A stretch of DNA of 64,000 nt from G965230615 sp965230615 (GTDB lineage Bacteria > Pseudomonadota > Gammaproteobacteria > HTCC5015). The position numbers and the translations under genes are program-made. The DNA lies in NCBI GenBank assembly GCA_965230615.1, contig OZ246012.1, positions 3,906,001-3,970,000 of the forward strand, read 5' to 3'. Positions 26,189-35,717 of the stretch are shown here, piece by piece. Each line of letters opens with the position of its first letter. Positions within the stretch are counted from its first letter, which is position 1. The notes under the pieces are model-generated. The model made no database searches, was not told the DNA's origin, and worked only from the letters and a program-made list of their open reading frames with translations.

Positions 26189-26257
26189 GAGCCAGCACCC
26201 ATAAGGGTGGCCAAGTGGATAATCGGCGGATAATGGATGGATTTTGGATGAGTCGCG

Positions 26258-26458
26258 GTGGATAAAGAAAACGAAATAAGAAGCAGATTACAGCAGCTTT
26301 ACCTTGAACATCGGGATTTAGATGATGTGATTCGGCGTTTATCGGGTGATGTGACGGTTGATCAGCTGCAAATGCGTCGTTTGAAGAAAAAGAAGTTGCA
26401 CCTCAAGGATATGATTAGCCGCTTGGAGAACCAGTTGATCCCGGACGATATTGCCTGA
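26258..26458 (+). CDS. YdcH/DUF465-type small coiled-coil protein
   Basis: A 66-residue, highly charged helical protein. LYLEHRDLDDVIRRL and LKKKKLHLKDMISRLE match the YdcH (DUF465) family of small proteins of unknown function; the run of lysines before LKDxI is its most constant part. The start must be GTG 26258 because no in-frame ATG exists upstream. It is divergent from nqrA and convergent with batD. Confidence 0.8.
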   Translation: MDKENEIRSRLQQLYLEHRDLDDVIRRLSGDVTVDQLQMRRLKKKKLHLKDMISRLENQLIPDDIA

Positions 26459-26504
26459 GCGCCAAAAAATTGACTTTCTTGATGATTCTTACTTGATTTT
26501 GTCA

Positions 26505-28211
26505 TCAGCTGTTAATTTTATGCAATGGCGCCAAATCTGGCGTACTGTTATCTGTTGATAAAGGTTTCTCTTTCAGAAATGTACTGAATGCTTGTTTCAG
26601 TGCGTCACCTTGCCAGTCGTGCTCTGATTTGCCATACAGTGCCGTATTCAGCGCAGTCACCTCGCCGCTGAGTGGTTTGGGGACTTGTGCTGCCAACAAG
26701 CCCAAACTATAGGGTGGCTTGTCTTGCCAAAAGTGCTTGGCCCAGGTCAGTAGTGCCCGTTGGCTTTGTTGGGCATCATTGCTATCACAGGCTTGGCGGA
26801 CTTTTGCTGCCAGCTTGTTCAAGTTAACAGTCGGTGGCTTGCGAGTTTGCTGAGGTTGATAGCGCTGATAAGCCCAGGCAATGGCGGTCGCCAGCCAACC
26901 CAGTCCAAGAATAGCGCTTAACCAAGGCCAAAACCCACGTTGATAGACCGTTGTTGTCTGTGCTTCGCGTTCGCCAGCGTCGATTGGATTGCTAGTATTA
27001 TTGTCAATACTTGCCGGTTTGTCTGGCAGTTCGCTGCCAGCGGCGGCAGCGACATTCACCGTTTTTGCAGGCAGGCGCGCAACTTCGGCTTTATCTGTTT
27101 TGACATTCCACCAGGGAATCTCGATCGCCGGTAAGCTAAGCTGACCCGCTTGTGTTGGTACCAGTGCGGCGCTTTCAATGCGAATACCGACCATGCCGTT
27201 ATTTAAGGCTTGCTCTTCCTGTTGTGCCTGGTCTGGGTAGACTTTAAAGCCTTGTGCCTGCATTTGCTCGGCAATATCGGGCAACTGTGCGGCAGTAACA
27301 CCTTCAGCTTTTAGGGTGATTGTGCGGGTAACAGGCTCGCCGACCGTAAATGTAGGGGGTTGTGGTGACCAGCTGTCGCTGATTTCAAGCTTACGTGCGG
27401 GTAGCCAGTTGAGGCTGTTAACGCTGTTGGGAATTGCCTTGACCTCCAGATGAACAGCTTTAGAGGCCACTCGTACTCGGCGCCCTCTGCCATTAAAAGA
27501 GTCAAAAAAGCTGCGTCGTTGTTGGCCGACACTCGCATCCAGCCGAATGGGATTAATCGTCAGTTTACCCGCTGCTTGTGGGAAAATCACATAACGGCGT
27601 TCATATACGCGGTAAGGGCGCCCGCCAACAGTAGTATCATATTCACTACCATCGGAAATAGCGCGGGTCACGACATCAACCCCGACTGTTTCAGGTTCGC
27701 TCAGTTGCGCATTGCTGATATTTACGCCACGAAACAGCTTTACTTTGTAGAGGATTTGGCCTTGTTCATAGGCTTTACGGGGACTGGCGGTGACTTCAAT
27801 ATACAAATCTTCACTACCTTGGCCACCCTGCTTGCTTGTGTTGGGTTGGTTTACAGTGATTTGTAGTTGTGGGCTAAAATCTTTACCAAAGGCAATTGAT
27901 GGAATCGTGATATTGCCAGCGCGTTTGGGGAACAGTACCAGTGTCCAGGTTATCTGACGACTGCTGCGGCCATTGATAATGCTAAAGTTGCTGCTTTGTC
28001 CGCTGTGGCCAATTTCGAAGTCTTTTTCTAATGGCGCAAAGTCTGGATCGCCGTCAGGGCGTCCTTCTGCCTGAAAGAATAAGGTGAATGATTCATTCAG
28101 GTTGATATCACTGCGGTCTGTGCGTGTGATGATATTAGCGGCGTTGGCTGTTGTCACGCATAGTGCGGCTAATAAAGTGAGCAAAAGAAGGATAGGCGTT
28201 TGTTTTACCAT
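26505..28211 (-). CDS. batD: BatD family protein
   Basis: A 568-residue protein of the BatD family: signal peptide (about 1-24, LLLLTLLAALCVTTANA), a large beta-rich periplasmic part (immunoglobulin-like, VSASV-type segments such as GGRPYRVYERRYVIFPQAAG), one membrane helix near 430 and a short cytoplasmic tail. Bat proteins sit with MoxR ATPases and are linked to oxygen and stress tolerance in Bacteroides and other genera; the molecular role is not settled. The start overlaps the batB/C stop by seven bases; last gene of the moxR-bat operon. Confidence 0.88.
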   Translation of the reverse strand: MVKQTPILLLLTLLAALCVTTANAANIITRTDRSDINLNESFTLFFQAEGRPDGDPDFAPLEKDFEIGHSGQSSNFSIINGRSSRQITWTLVLFPKRAGNITIPSIAFGKDFSPQLQITVNQPNTSKQGGQGSEDLYIEVTASPRKAYEQGQILYKVKLFRGVNISNAQLSEPETVGVDVVTRAISDGSEYDTTVGGRPYRVYERRYVIFPQAAGKLTINPIRLDASVGQQRRSFFDSFNGRGRRVRVASKAVHLEVKAIPNSVNSLNWLPARKLEISDSWSPQPPTFTVGEPVTRTITLKAEGVTAAQLPDIAEQMQAQGFKVYPDQAQQEEQALNNGMVGIRIESAALVPTQAGQLSLPAIEIPWWNVKTDKAEVARLPAKTVNVAAAAGSELPDKPASIDNNTSNPIDAGEREAQTTTVYQRGFWPWLSAILGLGWLATAIAWAYQRYQPQQTRKPPTVNLNKLAAKVRQACDSNDAQQSQRALLTWAKHFWQDKPPYSLGLLAAQVPKPLSGEVTALNTALYGKSEHDWQGDALKQAFSTFLKEKPLSTDNSTPDLAPLHKINS

Positions 28212-30130
28212 TGCTGGTTTTCCTCAGCATGTTGTTGACGGCGGTATTGATAACGAAACTTATTTTTTAATAAGCCACCAGGGTTATCGGGCACCCGCTT
28301 TAACCATTGTTCACGTAATTGTTGCTCTTGTTGCGCTGCTTTTTCTTCTGCGCTGAGCTGGGCGGCTTGTTGTTGGTTTTGTTGCTCCGAGTCTTCAGCA
28401 TTTTCTGGCTCATCGCTTAATTCGGCCTGTTGCGCTTTATCTTGCTCAGCGTGCTGATCATTCTGCTGCTCGCCCTGTTGGCCATCTTGTTGTTGGTTCT
28501 GTTGCTGTTCGCCCTGTTGGCCATCTTGTTGTTGGTTCTGTTGCTGTTCGCCCTGTTGGCCATCTTGTTGTTGGTTCTGTTGCTGCTCGCCCTGTTGGCC
28601 ATCTTGTTGTTGGTTCTGTTGCTGTTCGCCCTGTTGGCCATCTTGTTGTTGGTTCTGTTGCTGCTCGCCCTGTTGGCCATCTTGTTGTTGGTTCTGTTGC
28701 TGTTCGCCCTGTTGGCCATCTTGTTGTTGGTTCTGTTGCTGCTCGCCTTGCTGGCCGTCTTGCTGTTGATTTTGTTGCTGTTCTTTGAGTTTTTTGAGCA
28801 TTTCAAGGTTATGCTGGGCGTCGGCATGTTCCGGGTTAAGTGCCAGTGCCTGTTGATAGCTTTCAATGGCGGCATCTATGTCACCCAGCTGTGCTTGAGC
28901 ATTGCCGGTGTTATACAGTGCATTATCGTTATTAATACCTTGTAAGCTGTCGATAGACTTTTGATATTCGCCATTGCGATACTCGGCAGCCGCGCGTCGT
29001 TCAGGGTCGGTATAGAGTGTAGCGGCTTGCTCGGCTTGTTCGGCCTCTAAAGCACGCTCAGCACGTAAGTTTTTATTCAGCCATAGACTGCTCCAGTCAA
29101 AGGCGTGTGCTGTATCAGGCAGTGGTAATAGTAATGCGGCCAGTAAAACTAATAGACCGCGTCGAAAAGCCAGCGTTGACAATAAAATCACAGGCAGTAA
29201 TAACCAAAACCCCATATCACGCCAGGTGTCTGTGTTTAGTTCCGTTTTGCTGGCCTGATCTGTTAAGCCAGCCGTTGCGCCTGTATTCAGTAAGTAATCA
29301 ATATCGCGCTCATCGAGTGTGAGATGATGATATTTGCCTAACTGACGTAAAGCGCTACTATCCAGTTTAGGAATGACAATATTGCCTTTGCTGTCTTTGA
29401 GAAAACCACCACTGGCAAGCCTGACAGGCGCGCCTGCAGCAGTGCCGACACCCAACACGCTCAATTGATGCCCGGCCTGGCTTAAGTCGGATATAGCGGG
29501 CAATAGACGCTTAGGCTTTGCGCCATCGGTGATTAACAGCACCTGTCCTGCGTTGATATTAGCTTGTTTGAATAAATCAATGGCCTTGTGAATCGCCAGA
29601 TCAGCGCGACTACCTTGCGCTGGCATAAGCTCAGTTGTCAGGTTAGGTACATGCGTGATAATGGTTTTGCTATCATCGGTCAGTGGTGTGATTGCGAAGG
29701 CTTGCGCCGCATAAACCACCAAAGCCGTTTGGCCTTCTTTGCGTTGCTTGAGCAGGTCAATGACTTTATGTCGAGCACGGTCTAGCCGTGTGGGCTTTAG
29801 GTCAGCGCTATCCATTGAGCGCGATAAGTCCAAAATCACCACCAACCCCGTTTGTGTTTTGAAAACCGGCTGTGGTAGTCGTTCCCAACTAGGCCCCGCT
29901 AAAGCAGTGATAGCCAATAACGCCAGTATTGCCAATAAAACCAATGGCCAACGTTGCTGCTTTTGGTTTTGGCCAATCAAAACATATTGCAACAGCTGTG
30001 GGTCAATAATGCTACTCCAATTACCGCCGCGGTGTTTTTGATAATACAGTGCGATCAGTAATGCGATTAAGGGCAATATTGCCCAAAACCATTCCGGTCG
30101 TAGAAAATGAAATTCGCTTAGCATCATCAT
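28205..30130 (-). CDS. BatB/BatC fusion: VWA domain plus TPR and Q-rich repeat tail
   Basis: A 641-residue inner-membrane protein. Residues 1-80 hold two membrane helices; 95-290 is a von Willebrand A domain with the MIDAS motif DLSRSM (101-106); another hydrophobic segment follows at about 305-345; then TPR repeats (ALYNTGNAQAQLGDIDAAIESYQQALALNPEHADAQHN). The C-terminal region has eight tandem copies of a 13-residue unit, QQGEQQQNQQQDG, and a further Q/E-rich stretch. BatB and BatC are separate genes in some bacteria and fused in others; here they are fused. Partners: batA upstream and batD downstream. Confidence 0.88.
   Translation of the reverse strand: MMMLSEFHFLRPEWFWAILPLIALLIALYYQKHRGGNWSSIIDPQLLQYVLIGQNQKQQRWPLVLLAILALLAITALAGPSWERLPQPVFKTQTGLVVILDLSRSMDSADLKPTRLDRARHKVIDLLKQRKEGQTALVVYAAQAFAITPLTDDSKTIITHVPNLTTELMPAQGSRADLAIHKAIDLFKQANINAGQVLLITDGAKPKRLLPAISDLSQAGHQLSVLGVGTAAGAPVRLASGGFLKDSKGNIVIPKLDSSALRQLGKYHHLTLDERDIDYLLNTGATAGLTDQASKTELNTDTWRDMGFWLLLPVILLSTLAFRRGLLVLLAALLLPLPDTAHAFDWSSLWLNKNLRAERALEAEQAEQAATLYTDPERRAAAEYRNGEYQKSIDSLQGINNDNALYNTGNAQAQLGDIDAAIESYQQALALNPEHADAQHNLEMLKKLKEQQQNQQQDGQQGEQQQNQQQDGQQGEQQQNQQQDGQQGEQQQNQQQDGQQGEQQQNQQQDGQQGEQQQNQQQDGQQGEQQQNQQQDGQQGEQQQNQQQDGQQGEQQNDQHAEQDKAQQAELSDEPENAEDSEQQNQQQAAQLSAEEKAAQQEQQLREQWLKRVPDNPGGLLKNKFRYQYRRQQHAEENQQW
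28466..28790. repeat. 39-bp minisatellite inside batB/C
   Basis: About eight consecutive 39-base units, in frame with the gene. Seven are nearly identical at the nucleotide level and the one nearest the TPR coding part (28748-28780) has diverged. A C/T difference in the codon before GCC mostly alternates between neighbouring units, so part of the array looks like 78-base duplications. Edges are approximate. Confidence 0.9.
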
Positions 30131-30149
30131 TAATCCTGTTGATCGTTCA

Positions 30150-31130
30150 TCAACGGTTTAATACCCGTAATAACAGCAATATGCCGGTTAACACACAAGC
30201 TAGCCCCAGTGGCCAGTGAAAGAGTGAGCGTGATGGACGAAAGCTTTGTGTCTCCTGTTCGATCGGTTCTAATTGATCCAGTGTGTCATAGATGCTGGCA
30301 AATTCTTTGGTGTTGCGCGCCCTAAAGTAAAGCCCACCCGTTTTACGAGCAATTTCTTTGAGTGTTTTTTCATCTAAGTCACGTGATGGGTTAATGCGCC
30401 TGGAGCCAAAAAAAGATTTACGAATAATTTCATCAGCACCAATACCAATGGTATAAATTTTCATATTGACTTGTGCGGCTAGCTCCGCAGCTTTTAACGG
30501 CTGCAGCTCACCTGTTGTGTTGGCGCCATCGGTCAGCAGGATTAACACGCGTTGATTATCTGGGTTGTTTTCCAGGCGTTTGATGGCAAGGCCAATCGCA
30601 TCACCAATAGCAGTCCGTTCTCCAGCCAGACCAATGGCTGATTCATTCAGTAACTCTTTGACTGTTTGCCGGTCGAATGTTAATGGCGTTTGGGTATAAG
30701 CTTGATCACCAAATAGAATAAGGCCAACACGGTCACTTTCCCGCCGTTCAATAAAATCGGTAGCAACGTATTTGGTGGCTGTTAGCCTATCAACCCAGCT
30801 GTTTTGGATTTGGAAATCTTTCTCTTTCATACTGCCGGAGAGGTCAACCGCTAACATAAGGTCACGACCACTGATCGGTAACTCAATAGTATCACCATAC
30901 CAATAAGGTTGTGCGATAGCGCTGATTAACAGTGACCAAATTAACCAGGCTAATAATAAGCGTAATGGCTTATCGCTGTTTGTCTTATGTTCAGTACTCT
31001 GGCCAAAGTCGGCCAGTGTGGGTGTCCATAAGGCGGCCTGTTGTTGATTGTTAACAGCAGGCGTTAGCCAGCGGACGAGTAAGGGAACAGGTAATAAGGC
31101 AAATGCCCAAAGCCAGATAAACTCGATCAT
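30150..31130 (-). CDS. batA: BatA VWA-domain membrane protein
   Basis: A 326-residue inner-membrane protein: N-terminal helices (about 4-20 and 58-74), a von Willebrand A domain with a full MIDAS (DLSGSM, 96-101, and LTDGANTTG), and a C-terminal helix (about 305-323). It closely follows the BatA pattern, including RESDRVGLILFGDQAYTQTPLTFDR and TAIGDAIGLAIKRL. VWA proteins of this type are thought to work as adaptors for the MoxR ATPase encoded by the first gene of the cluster. Confidence 0.9.
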   Translation of the reverse strand: MIEFIWLWAFALLPVPLLVRWLTPAVNNQQQAALWTPTLADFGQSTEHKTNSDKPLRLLLAWLIWSLLISAIAQPYWYGDTIELPISGRDLMLAVDLSGSMKEKDFQIQNSWVDRLTATKYVATDFIERRESDRVGLILFGDQAYTQTPLTFDRQTVKELLNESAIGLAGERTAIGDAIGLAIKRLENNPDNQRVLILLTDGANTTGELQPLKAAELAAQVNMKIYTIGIGADEIIRKSFFGSRRINPSRDLDEKTLKEIARKTGGLYFRARNTKEFASIYDTLDQLEPIEQETQSFRPSRSLFHWPLGLACVLTGILLLLRVLNR

Positions 31131-31131
31131 G

Positions 31132-31728
31132 CTATTCTTCTTTTACAGTCGCTTGATCGTTGTCTTGATCATTGTCTTGAGCGGCAGTATCGACTGCCTG
31201 TGTATGCGTGAAAGACTCACCATTGGCTTGCGCTGTTATCCAGTCACGGCAAATATTAATCAGGCTGCGGCTATCGGTTTGTTGATCGATTGCTGTCGGT
31301 GCGCAGTAAGGGCCGTCTAATAGCAAACGCCCTGGGCCTTGACTAAAGTAAGGTTTACTCAGTCCAGTGTCTAAAAAGCTTAGCCATTGCTCGCCAGCTA
31401 ACGAGGCGACATCCTCGCGAGGATGATAACTTAAGCTGATACGCCGCAATAAAATAGAAGTCTCGCGCAATAGCTGTTGCAAATCACCGTGCTTAGCATA
31501 GGCAATTTCGATTTGTGTCATTTCATATAAGGCGGCGCGTGCCAGCTTAGCGCGTTGCTGACGTTGTTTTAATAGCCACAGTGCTGCAGCGGCTATGCCA
31601 ATCAGTATGATTGCTACATACCAACCAACAGCAGGTGGCCACCAGTATGCCAAATCCAAGGGGGATAGCGGTTCGGGAATATGAATATCGCGCAATGGCA
31701 ATTGCGGCATAGGGGCTTGTAACTTCAT
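31132..31728 (-). CDS. DUF4381 family membrane protein
   Basis: A 198-residue protein with a short N-terminal part (LPLRDIHIPEPLSPLDLAYWWPPAVGW), a single membrane helix (about 35-52) and a cytoplasmic helical domain (LRETSILLRRISLSYHPREDVASLAGEQWLSFLD). This is the DUF4381 protein regularly found between DUF58 and batA in gammaproteobacterial MoxR clusters. Its function is unknown. It starts four bases inside the DUF58 gene and is followed by batA after one base. Confidence 0.85.
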   Translation of the reverse strand: MKLQAPMPQLPLRDIHIPEPLSPLDLAYWWPPAVGWYVAIILIGIAAAALWLLKQRQQRAKLARAALYEMTQIEIAYAKHGDLQQLLRETSILLRRISLSYHPREDVASLAGEQWLSFLDTGLSKPYFSQGPGRLLLDGPYCAPTAIDQQTDSRSLINICRDWITAQANGESFTHTQAVDTAAQDNDQDNDQATVKEE

Positions 31729-32720
31729 CGGCGTTTTAACCCCAGTTGTGTAATGAGTACTTCGGTCAGTGGGCTGTTTGTTTGGCAGTCAAACAAATAA
31801 GCGCCACTGCGCTGGCAAAGGCGTTGGATCGATTGCTGGTGTTGTGCAAAGCGGGCCTGGTAATCTTGTTTTATCTGTTTATTGCTGGCATTGAGCTGCA
31901 CTTCATCATAACCGTTGTTAAAGCGGTAGTGGCCGGTGTTAGGTAATGCCGCTTCCAATGGGTCGGTAATATTAATCGCTACAACATCATTATGTCGTGC
32001 GATTTGGCTTAAGTGGGCTTCTGCTTGTTCACCGAGTTGGCGAAAGTCACTGCATAGAAATATAAGACTGCCTGGACGTGCTACATTGCGCAGGCGTAAC
32101 AGCGCTTCATTGCCGCTATCCGGGTTGCTATCGATTTGTTGTTTGTAATCATGCCAGCAAGAATGCTGGCTAAGTGTTTTGATAAATCGCAATACAGCAT
32201 TTTTACCGTTGCGTGGTTTAATCTCCTGATGATCATTGGCTGAAAAAATCAAACCGCCTAAGCGATCACCTTGTGCAACGGCACTCCAGCCCAATAAGGT
32301 TGCTATGCGGGCAGCCACGACAGATTTAAATGCACCACGTGTGGCAAAAAACATGCTGGGGCGCAAATCTACCCAAACCAGAATAGGGCGTTCACGCTCT
32401 TCTCGAAACAGTTTGGTATGGGCTTTGCCAGTACGTGCGGTGACTTTCCAGTCCAGACAGCGAATATCATCACCGGGTTGATACAAACGTGTTTCGTCAA
32501 ACTCCATACCGCGGCCTTTAAAAGGTGAGGTGTATTGGCCACTTTGCAAAGCACGAACATTAATGCTTTTTAATGAGAGACGTTCACCGTCATGTGCTAA
32601 ATCAATTAAGTCCCGCGCGGTTGCTCTAACCGGATTGGCCGAGTCAGCCGCTGCTGGCGCACTGGCCGCAGAGCGAGCACTGGTCTGTGTGTTTTTTTGA
32701 AATAGTCTGCTGACAGGCAT
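31725..32720 (-). CDS. DUF58 family protein
   Basis: A protein of about 331 residues with the DUF58 signature GRGMEFDETRLYQPGDDIRCLDWKVTARTGKAHTKLF (the YxPGDDxRxIDW core), followed by a VWA-like fold beginning VWVDLRPSM. I start it at ATG 32720 (MPVSRLFQ); an in-frame start at 32783 would overlap moxR by 14 bases and adds 21 unconserved residues. DUF58 proteins accompany MoxR ATPases almost everywhere; role presumed to be as a substrate or adaptor. Confidence 0.87.
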   Translation of the reverse strand: MPVSRLFQKNTQTSARSAASAPAAADSANPVRATARDLIDLAHDGERLSLKSINVRALQSGQYTSPFKGRGMEFDETRLYQPGDDIRCLDWKVTARTGKAHTKLFREERERPILVWVDLRPSMFFATRGAFKSVVAARIATLLGWSAVAQGDRLGGLIFSANDHQEIKPRNGKNAVLRFIKTLSQHSCWHDYKQQIDSNPDSGNEALLRLRNVARPGSLIFLCSDFRQLGEQAEAHLSQIARHNDVVAINITDPLEAALPNTGHYRFNNGYDEVQLNASNKQIKQDYQARFAQHQQSIQRLCQRSGAYLFDCQTNSPLTEVLITQLGLKRR

Positions 32721-32769
32721 TGTCGTTAAGGTATCTTGAGTCTTTTGTTGATACTTATGAAGTTGATAC

Positions 32770-33732
32770 CTATGGCACCGCAATACGTGAAATTAATTCG
32801 GCAATAAACTTATCCGGGGTGATGCCATCCGCTTCAGCGGCATAGTTGAGCAACAAACGATGACGCAAGGCATCATAAGCCATGGTTTGAATATCCTCCG
32901 GCCCAACAAAATCTCGGCCAGCCAGCCAGGCATGAGCGCGTGCGCAGCGGTCCAGAGCGATGGTGCCGCGAGGGCTAACACCATATTGCAGCCAGCTATT
33001 GAGGTCTTCGCCATATTTTTCGGGTTGGCGGGTGGCCAGTACAATTTCGAGCATATATTGCTCGAGGTTGTCAGCCATATAAATATCAAGTACGGCCTCG
33101 CGGGCGGCGAATAGCTCGTCCTGAGTAATCATCACAGGCTTTTCGGCACTAAAAGTCTGGTGTGCCTCAGCACGTGCTAAGTGCAGAATTTTTTTCTCAG
33201 CGCCTGGATCTGGGTAGTCGATACGCACATGCATCAAAAAGCGGTCAAGTTGGGCTTCGGGTAGTGGATAAGTACCTTCTTGCTCAATCGGGTTTTGTGT
33301 GGCCATAACCAGAAAGAGTTGTGGTAAGGGGTGAGTGACCGAGCCAACCGTAATTTGTCGTTCGGCCATGGCTTCCAGCAGGGCGGATTGCACTTTGGCC
33401 GGTGCCCGGTTGATTTCATCAGCCAGTACTAGATTGTGAAAAATCGGACCTTTTTGGAAAACAAATGAGGCATCCTGTGGGCGGTAGATCTCTGTGCCAG
33501 TCAAGTCAGCTGGCAGTAAATCTGGGGTAAACTGCACACGATGGAAATCGCCTTCAATACCTTCACCAAGGACTTTGATGGCACGTGTTTTCGCCAGACC
33601 GGGTGCGCCTTCAACCAATAAATGCCCATCAGCCAATAGGGCGATGAGTAGGCGGTCAACCAGCGCTTCCTGGCCAATAACATTTTGACTGACGTATTCT
33701 TTTAATGATTGCAGTTTTTCTTGTGCTGACAT
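32770..33732 (-). CDS. MoxR-family AAA+ ATPase
   Basis: A 320-residue ATPase with Walker A GAPGLAKT (42-49), Walker B LVLADEINRAP, sensor ATQNPIEQEGTYPLPEAQLDRF and the C-terminal lid GVSPRGTIALDRCARAHAWLAGRDFVGPEDI. MoxR proteins are thought to act as chaperones that mature or activate complexes together with VWA proteins, four of which or their relatives follow here (DUF58, batA, batB/C). First gene of the operon. Confidence 0.93.
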   Translation of the reverse strand: MSAQEKLQSLKEYVSQNVIGQEALVDRLLIALLADGHLLVEGAPGLAKTRAIKVLGEGIEGDFHRVQFTPDLLPADLTGTEIYRPQDASFVFQKGPIFHNLVLADEINRAPAKVQSALLEAMAERQITVGSVTHPLPQLFLVMATQNPIEQEGTYPLPEAQLDRFLMHVRIDYPDPGAEKKILHLARAEAHQTFSAEKPVMITQDELFAAREAVLDIYMADNLEQYMLEIVLATRQPEKYGEDLNSWLQYGVSPRGTIALDRCARAHAWLAGRDFVGPEDIQTMAYDALRHRLLLNYAAEADGITPDKFIAELISRIAVP

Positions 33733-33986
33733 GGTTCCCCCAATAGTTTGCGGGCGACATTGTAAAGATTTCTATGGTTTAAGATCAAACCTTTGTTGCG
33801 TTCTGGCCCTGTTCGGCACTGCCCGGTATCGAAAAAATAGAGTCATGTGGCAAAAATAAGTTCAAAATAGCGATTTTTAGGCAGTTTGGGCGCTACAGGA
33901 GCGCCATTTCGCTGATATATGCCATTAAGCCTGCGGGACAAAGCCGTGTATAATCCCATAGTTTGTCATAGAGTATATTGCAGGCG

Positions 33987-34922
33987 ATGACTTCGGCTTT
34001 ACGGATAGAGAACTTACGCAAGACTTACCGGGGGGACCTGGAAGCCCTAAAAGGTATCAGTTTTGAGGTGCCAGAGGGTGATTTCTTTGCGCTGTTAGGC
34101 CCCAACGGGGCGGGTAAATCAACCGCAATTGGTATTATTACCTCCCTGGTGCGCAAAACCAGTGGCCGGGTCACCGTGTTTGGTAATGATATTGATATCG
34201 ACTTTGCCCGGGCCAAACAGGACCTCGGCTTAGTGCCACAAGAGTTCAATTTTAATATTTTTGAAAAACCAATTGATATCGTGCTGAATCAGGCGGGCTA
34301 TTACGGCATCCCACGTCAGGCTGCCCGCATCAAAGCAGAGTATTATTTAAAGCGTCTGGACCTGTGGGAAAAGCGTGATCAACCTTCACGACATTTGTCC
34401 GGGGGCATGAAACGCCGCTTGTTAATTGCGCGTGCACTGATTCATCAACCCAAGCTGCTGATTTTGGATGAGCCTACCGCCGGTGTCGATATTGAGTTAC
34501 GTCGCAGCATGTGGGATTTTTTGCGTGAGATTAATGCGCAAGGTACAACGATTATTCTGACAACGCACTATCTGGAAGAAGCTGAGAGCCTGTGTCGTAA
34601 TATTGCGATCATTGATCGTGGTGAGTTGGCAGAAAATACCAGCATGCGGGCGTTGTTAAATAAGTTGCAGCTCGAAACGTTTGTCTTAGATGTTGCGCAG
34701 CCGCTTACGATGGCCCCAACACTGCCTGAGTACAATATACGTCTGCTGGATGAAAAAGTATTAGAGGTCGATGTGTCAAAAGAAGCCTCTCTGAATGATT
34801 TATTTGCCTGCCTGTCACAACAAGGCATCGAAGTCATTAGTATGCGCAATAAAGCGAATCGTTTGGAAGAGCTGTTTTTGCGACTGGTAAATGATAATGA
34901 CAGCAGCGCAACTGATACCTGA
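33987..34922 (+). CDS. ABC transporter ATP-binding protein (YadG-like)
   Basis: ATPase subunit of an ABC-2 exporter, about 311 residues. Walker A GPNGAGKST, Q-loop VPQEFNFN, signature LSGGMKRRL, Walker B LLILDEPTAG and the switch histidine in LTTHYLEEAE are all visible. The C-terminal extension is the regulatory domain seen in DrrA/YadG proteins. ATG 33987 has AGGCG just upstream and replaces a TTG three codons earlier. The permease follows after 16 bases. Substrate unknown. Confidence 0.9.
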   Translation: MTSALRIENLRKTYRGDLEALKGISFEVPEGDFFALLGPNGAGKSTAIGIITSLVRKTSGRVTVFGNDIDIDFARAKQDLGLVPQEFNFNIFEKPIDIVLNQAGYYGIPRQAARIKAEYYLKRLDLWEKRDQPSRHLSGGMKRRLLIARALIHQPKLLILDEPTAGVDIELRRSMWDFLREINAQGTTIILTTHYLEEAESLCRNIAIIDRGELAENTSMRALLNKLQLETFVLDVAQPLTMAPTLPEYNIRLLDEKVLEVDVSKEASLNDLFACLSQQGIEVISMRNKANRLEELFLRLVNDNDSSATDT

Positions 34923-34938
34923 TTGAAAGGTTTAATGT

Positions 34939-35712
34939 ATGGATTTAAGGCATCAACTTGTTTCTTTTAAAACGATATTGCATCGGGAGATAACACGTTT
35001 TACACGCATATGGACGCAAACCATATTACCGCCGGTGATCACAACAACATTATATTATCTGATTTTTGGTACGCTTATCGGGCCACGTATTGGACAGATA
35101 GGTGGCGTTAGCTATATGGAATATATTGTACCCGGCTTGATTATGATGTCCATTATCACAAATTCTTATGGCAATGTTGTGAGCTCTTTTTATGGGGCTA
35201 AATTCCAACGTAATATCGAAGAGATATTAGTTTCGCCAACACCAAACTATATTATTGTTTTAGGCTTTGTTGCCGGTGGGGTGGCGCGTGGTATGTGTGT
35301 TGGTATCGCAGTGACGCTGGTGTCATTGTTTTTTATTGACCTGCATATGCATAGCTTATTGGTGATGTGTAGTATCGCGTTGCTCACAGCCATGCTGTTT
35401 TCTTTAGCGGGCTTAATTAATGCGATATTTGCCAATAGCTTTGACGATATTAATATTGTGCCGACATTTATACTGACACCGCTAACGTATTTAGGTGGAA
35501 TATTTTATTCAATTGATATGCTGCCAGCCTTTTGGCAAAACGCATCATTAGTGAACCCCATTTTGTATATGGTGAACGGTTTTCGTTTCGGTATTTTAGG
35601 GGTGTCAGATATAAGTCCCGTGTTGTCTTATGGCATTATTTTATTATTTGTTGGCATATTATTTTCTGTATCACTGTATTTGATTAAAAAAGCACCGGGG
35701 CTGAGAGCTTAA
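34939..35712 (+). CDS. ABC-2 type permease (YadH-like)
   Basis: A 257-residue membrane protein with six predicted helices, the partner of the ATPase upstream. The ABC-2 signature region DDINIVPTFILTPLTYLGGIFYSIDMLP is complete, and YMEYIVPGLIMMSIITNSYGN and FGILGVSDISP match E. coli YadH. The substrate is not indicated by the context. It converges with the GGDEF gene at five bases. Confidence 0.9.
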   Translation: MDLRHQLVSFKTILHREITRFTRIWTQTILPPVITTTLYYLIFGTLIGPRIGQIGGVSYMEYIVPGLIMMSIITNSYGNVVSSFYGAKFQRNIEEILVSPTPNYIIVLGFVAGGVARGMCVGIAVTLVSLFFIDLHMHSLLVMCSIALLTAMLFSLAGLINAIFANSFDDINIVPTFILTPLTYLGGIFYSIDMLPAFWQNASLVNPILYMVNGFRFGILGVSDISPVLSYGIILLFVGILFSVSLYLIKKAPGLRA

Positions 35713-35717
35713 GTGTT

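Noticed and set aside
28430..28945. A 171-codon plus-strand frame rich in leucine, alanine, isoleucine and valine inside the batB/C gene
   Set aside because: It is only the complement of the glutamine-rich minisatellite (CAG/CAA codons read backwards as CTG/TTG). It has no ribosome site or family match.
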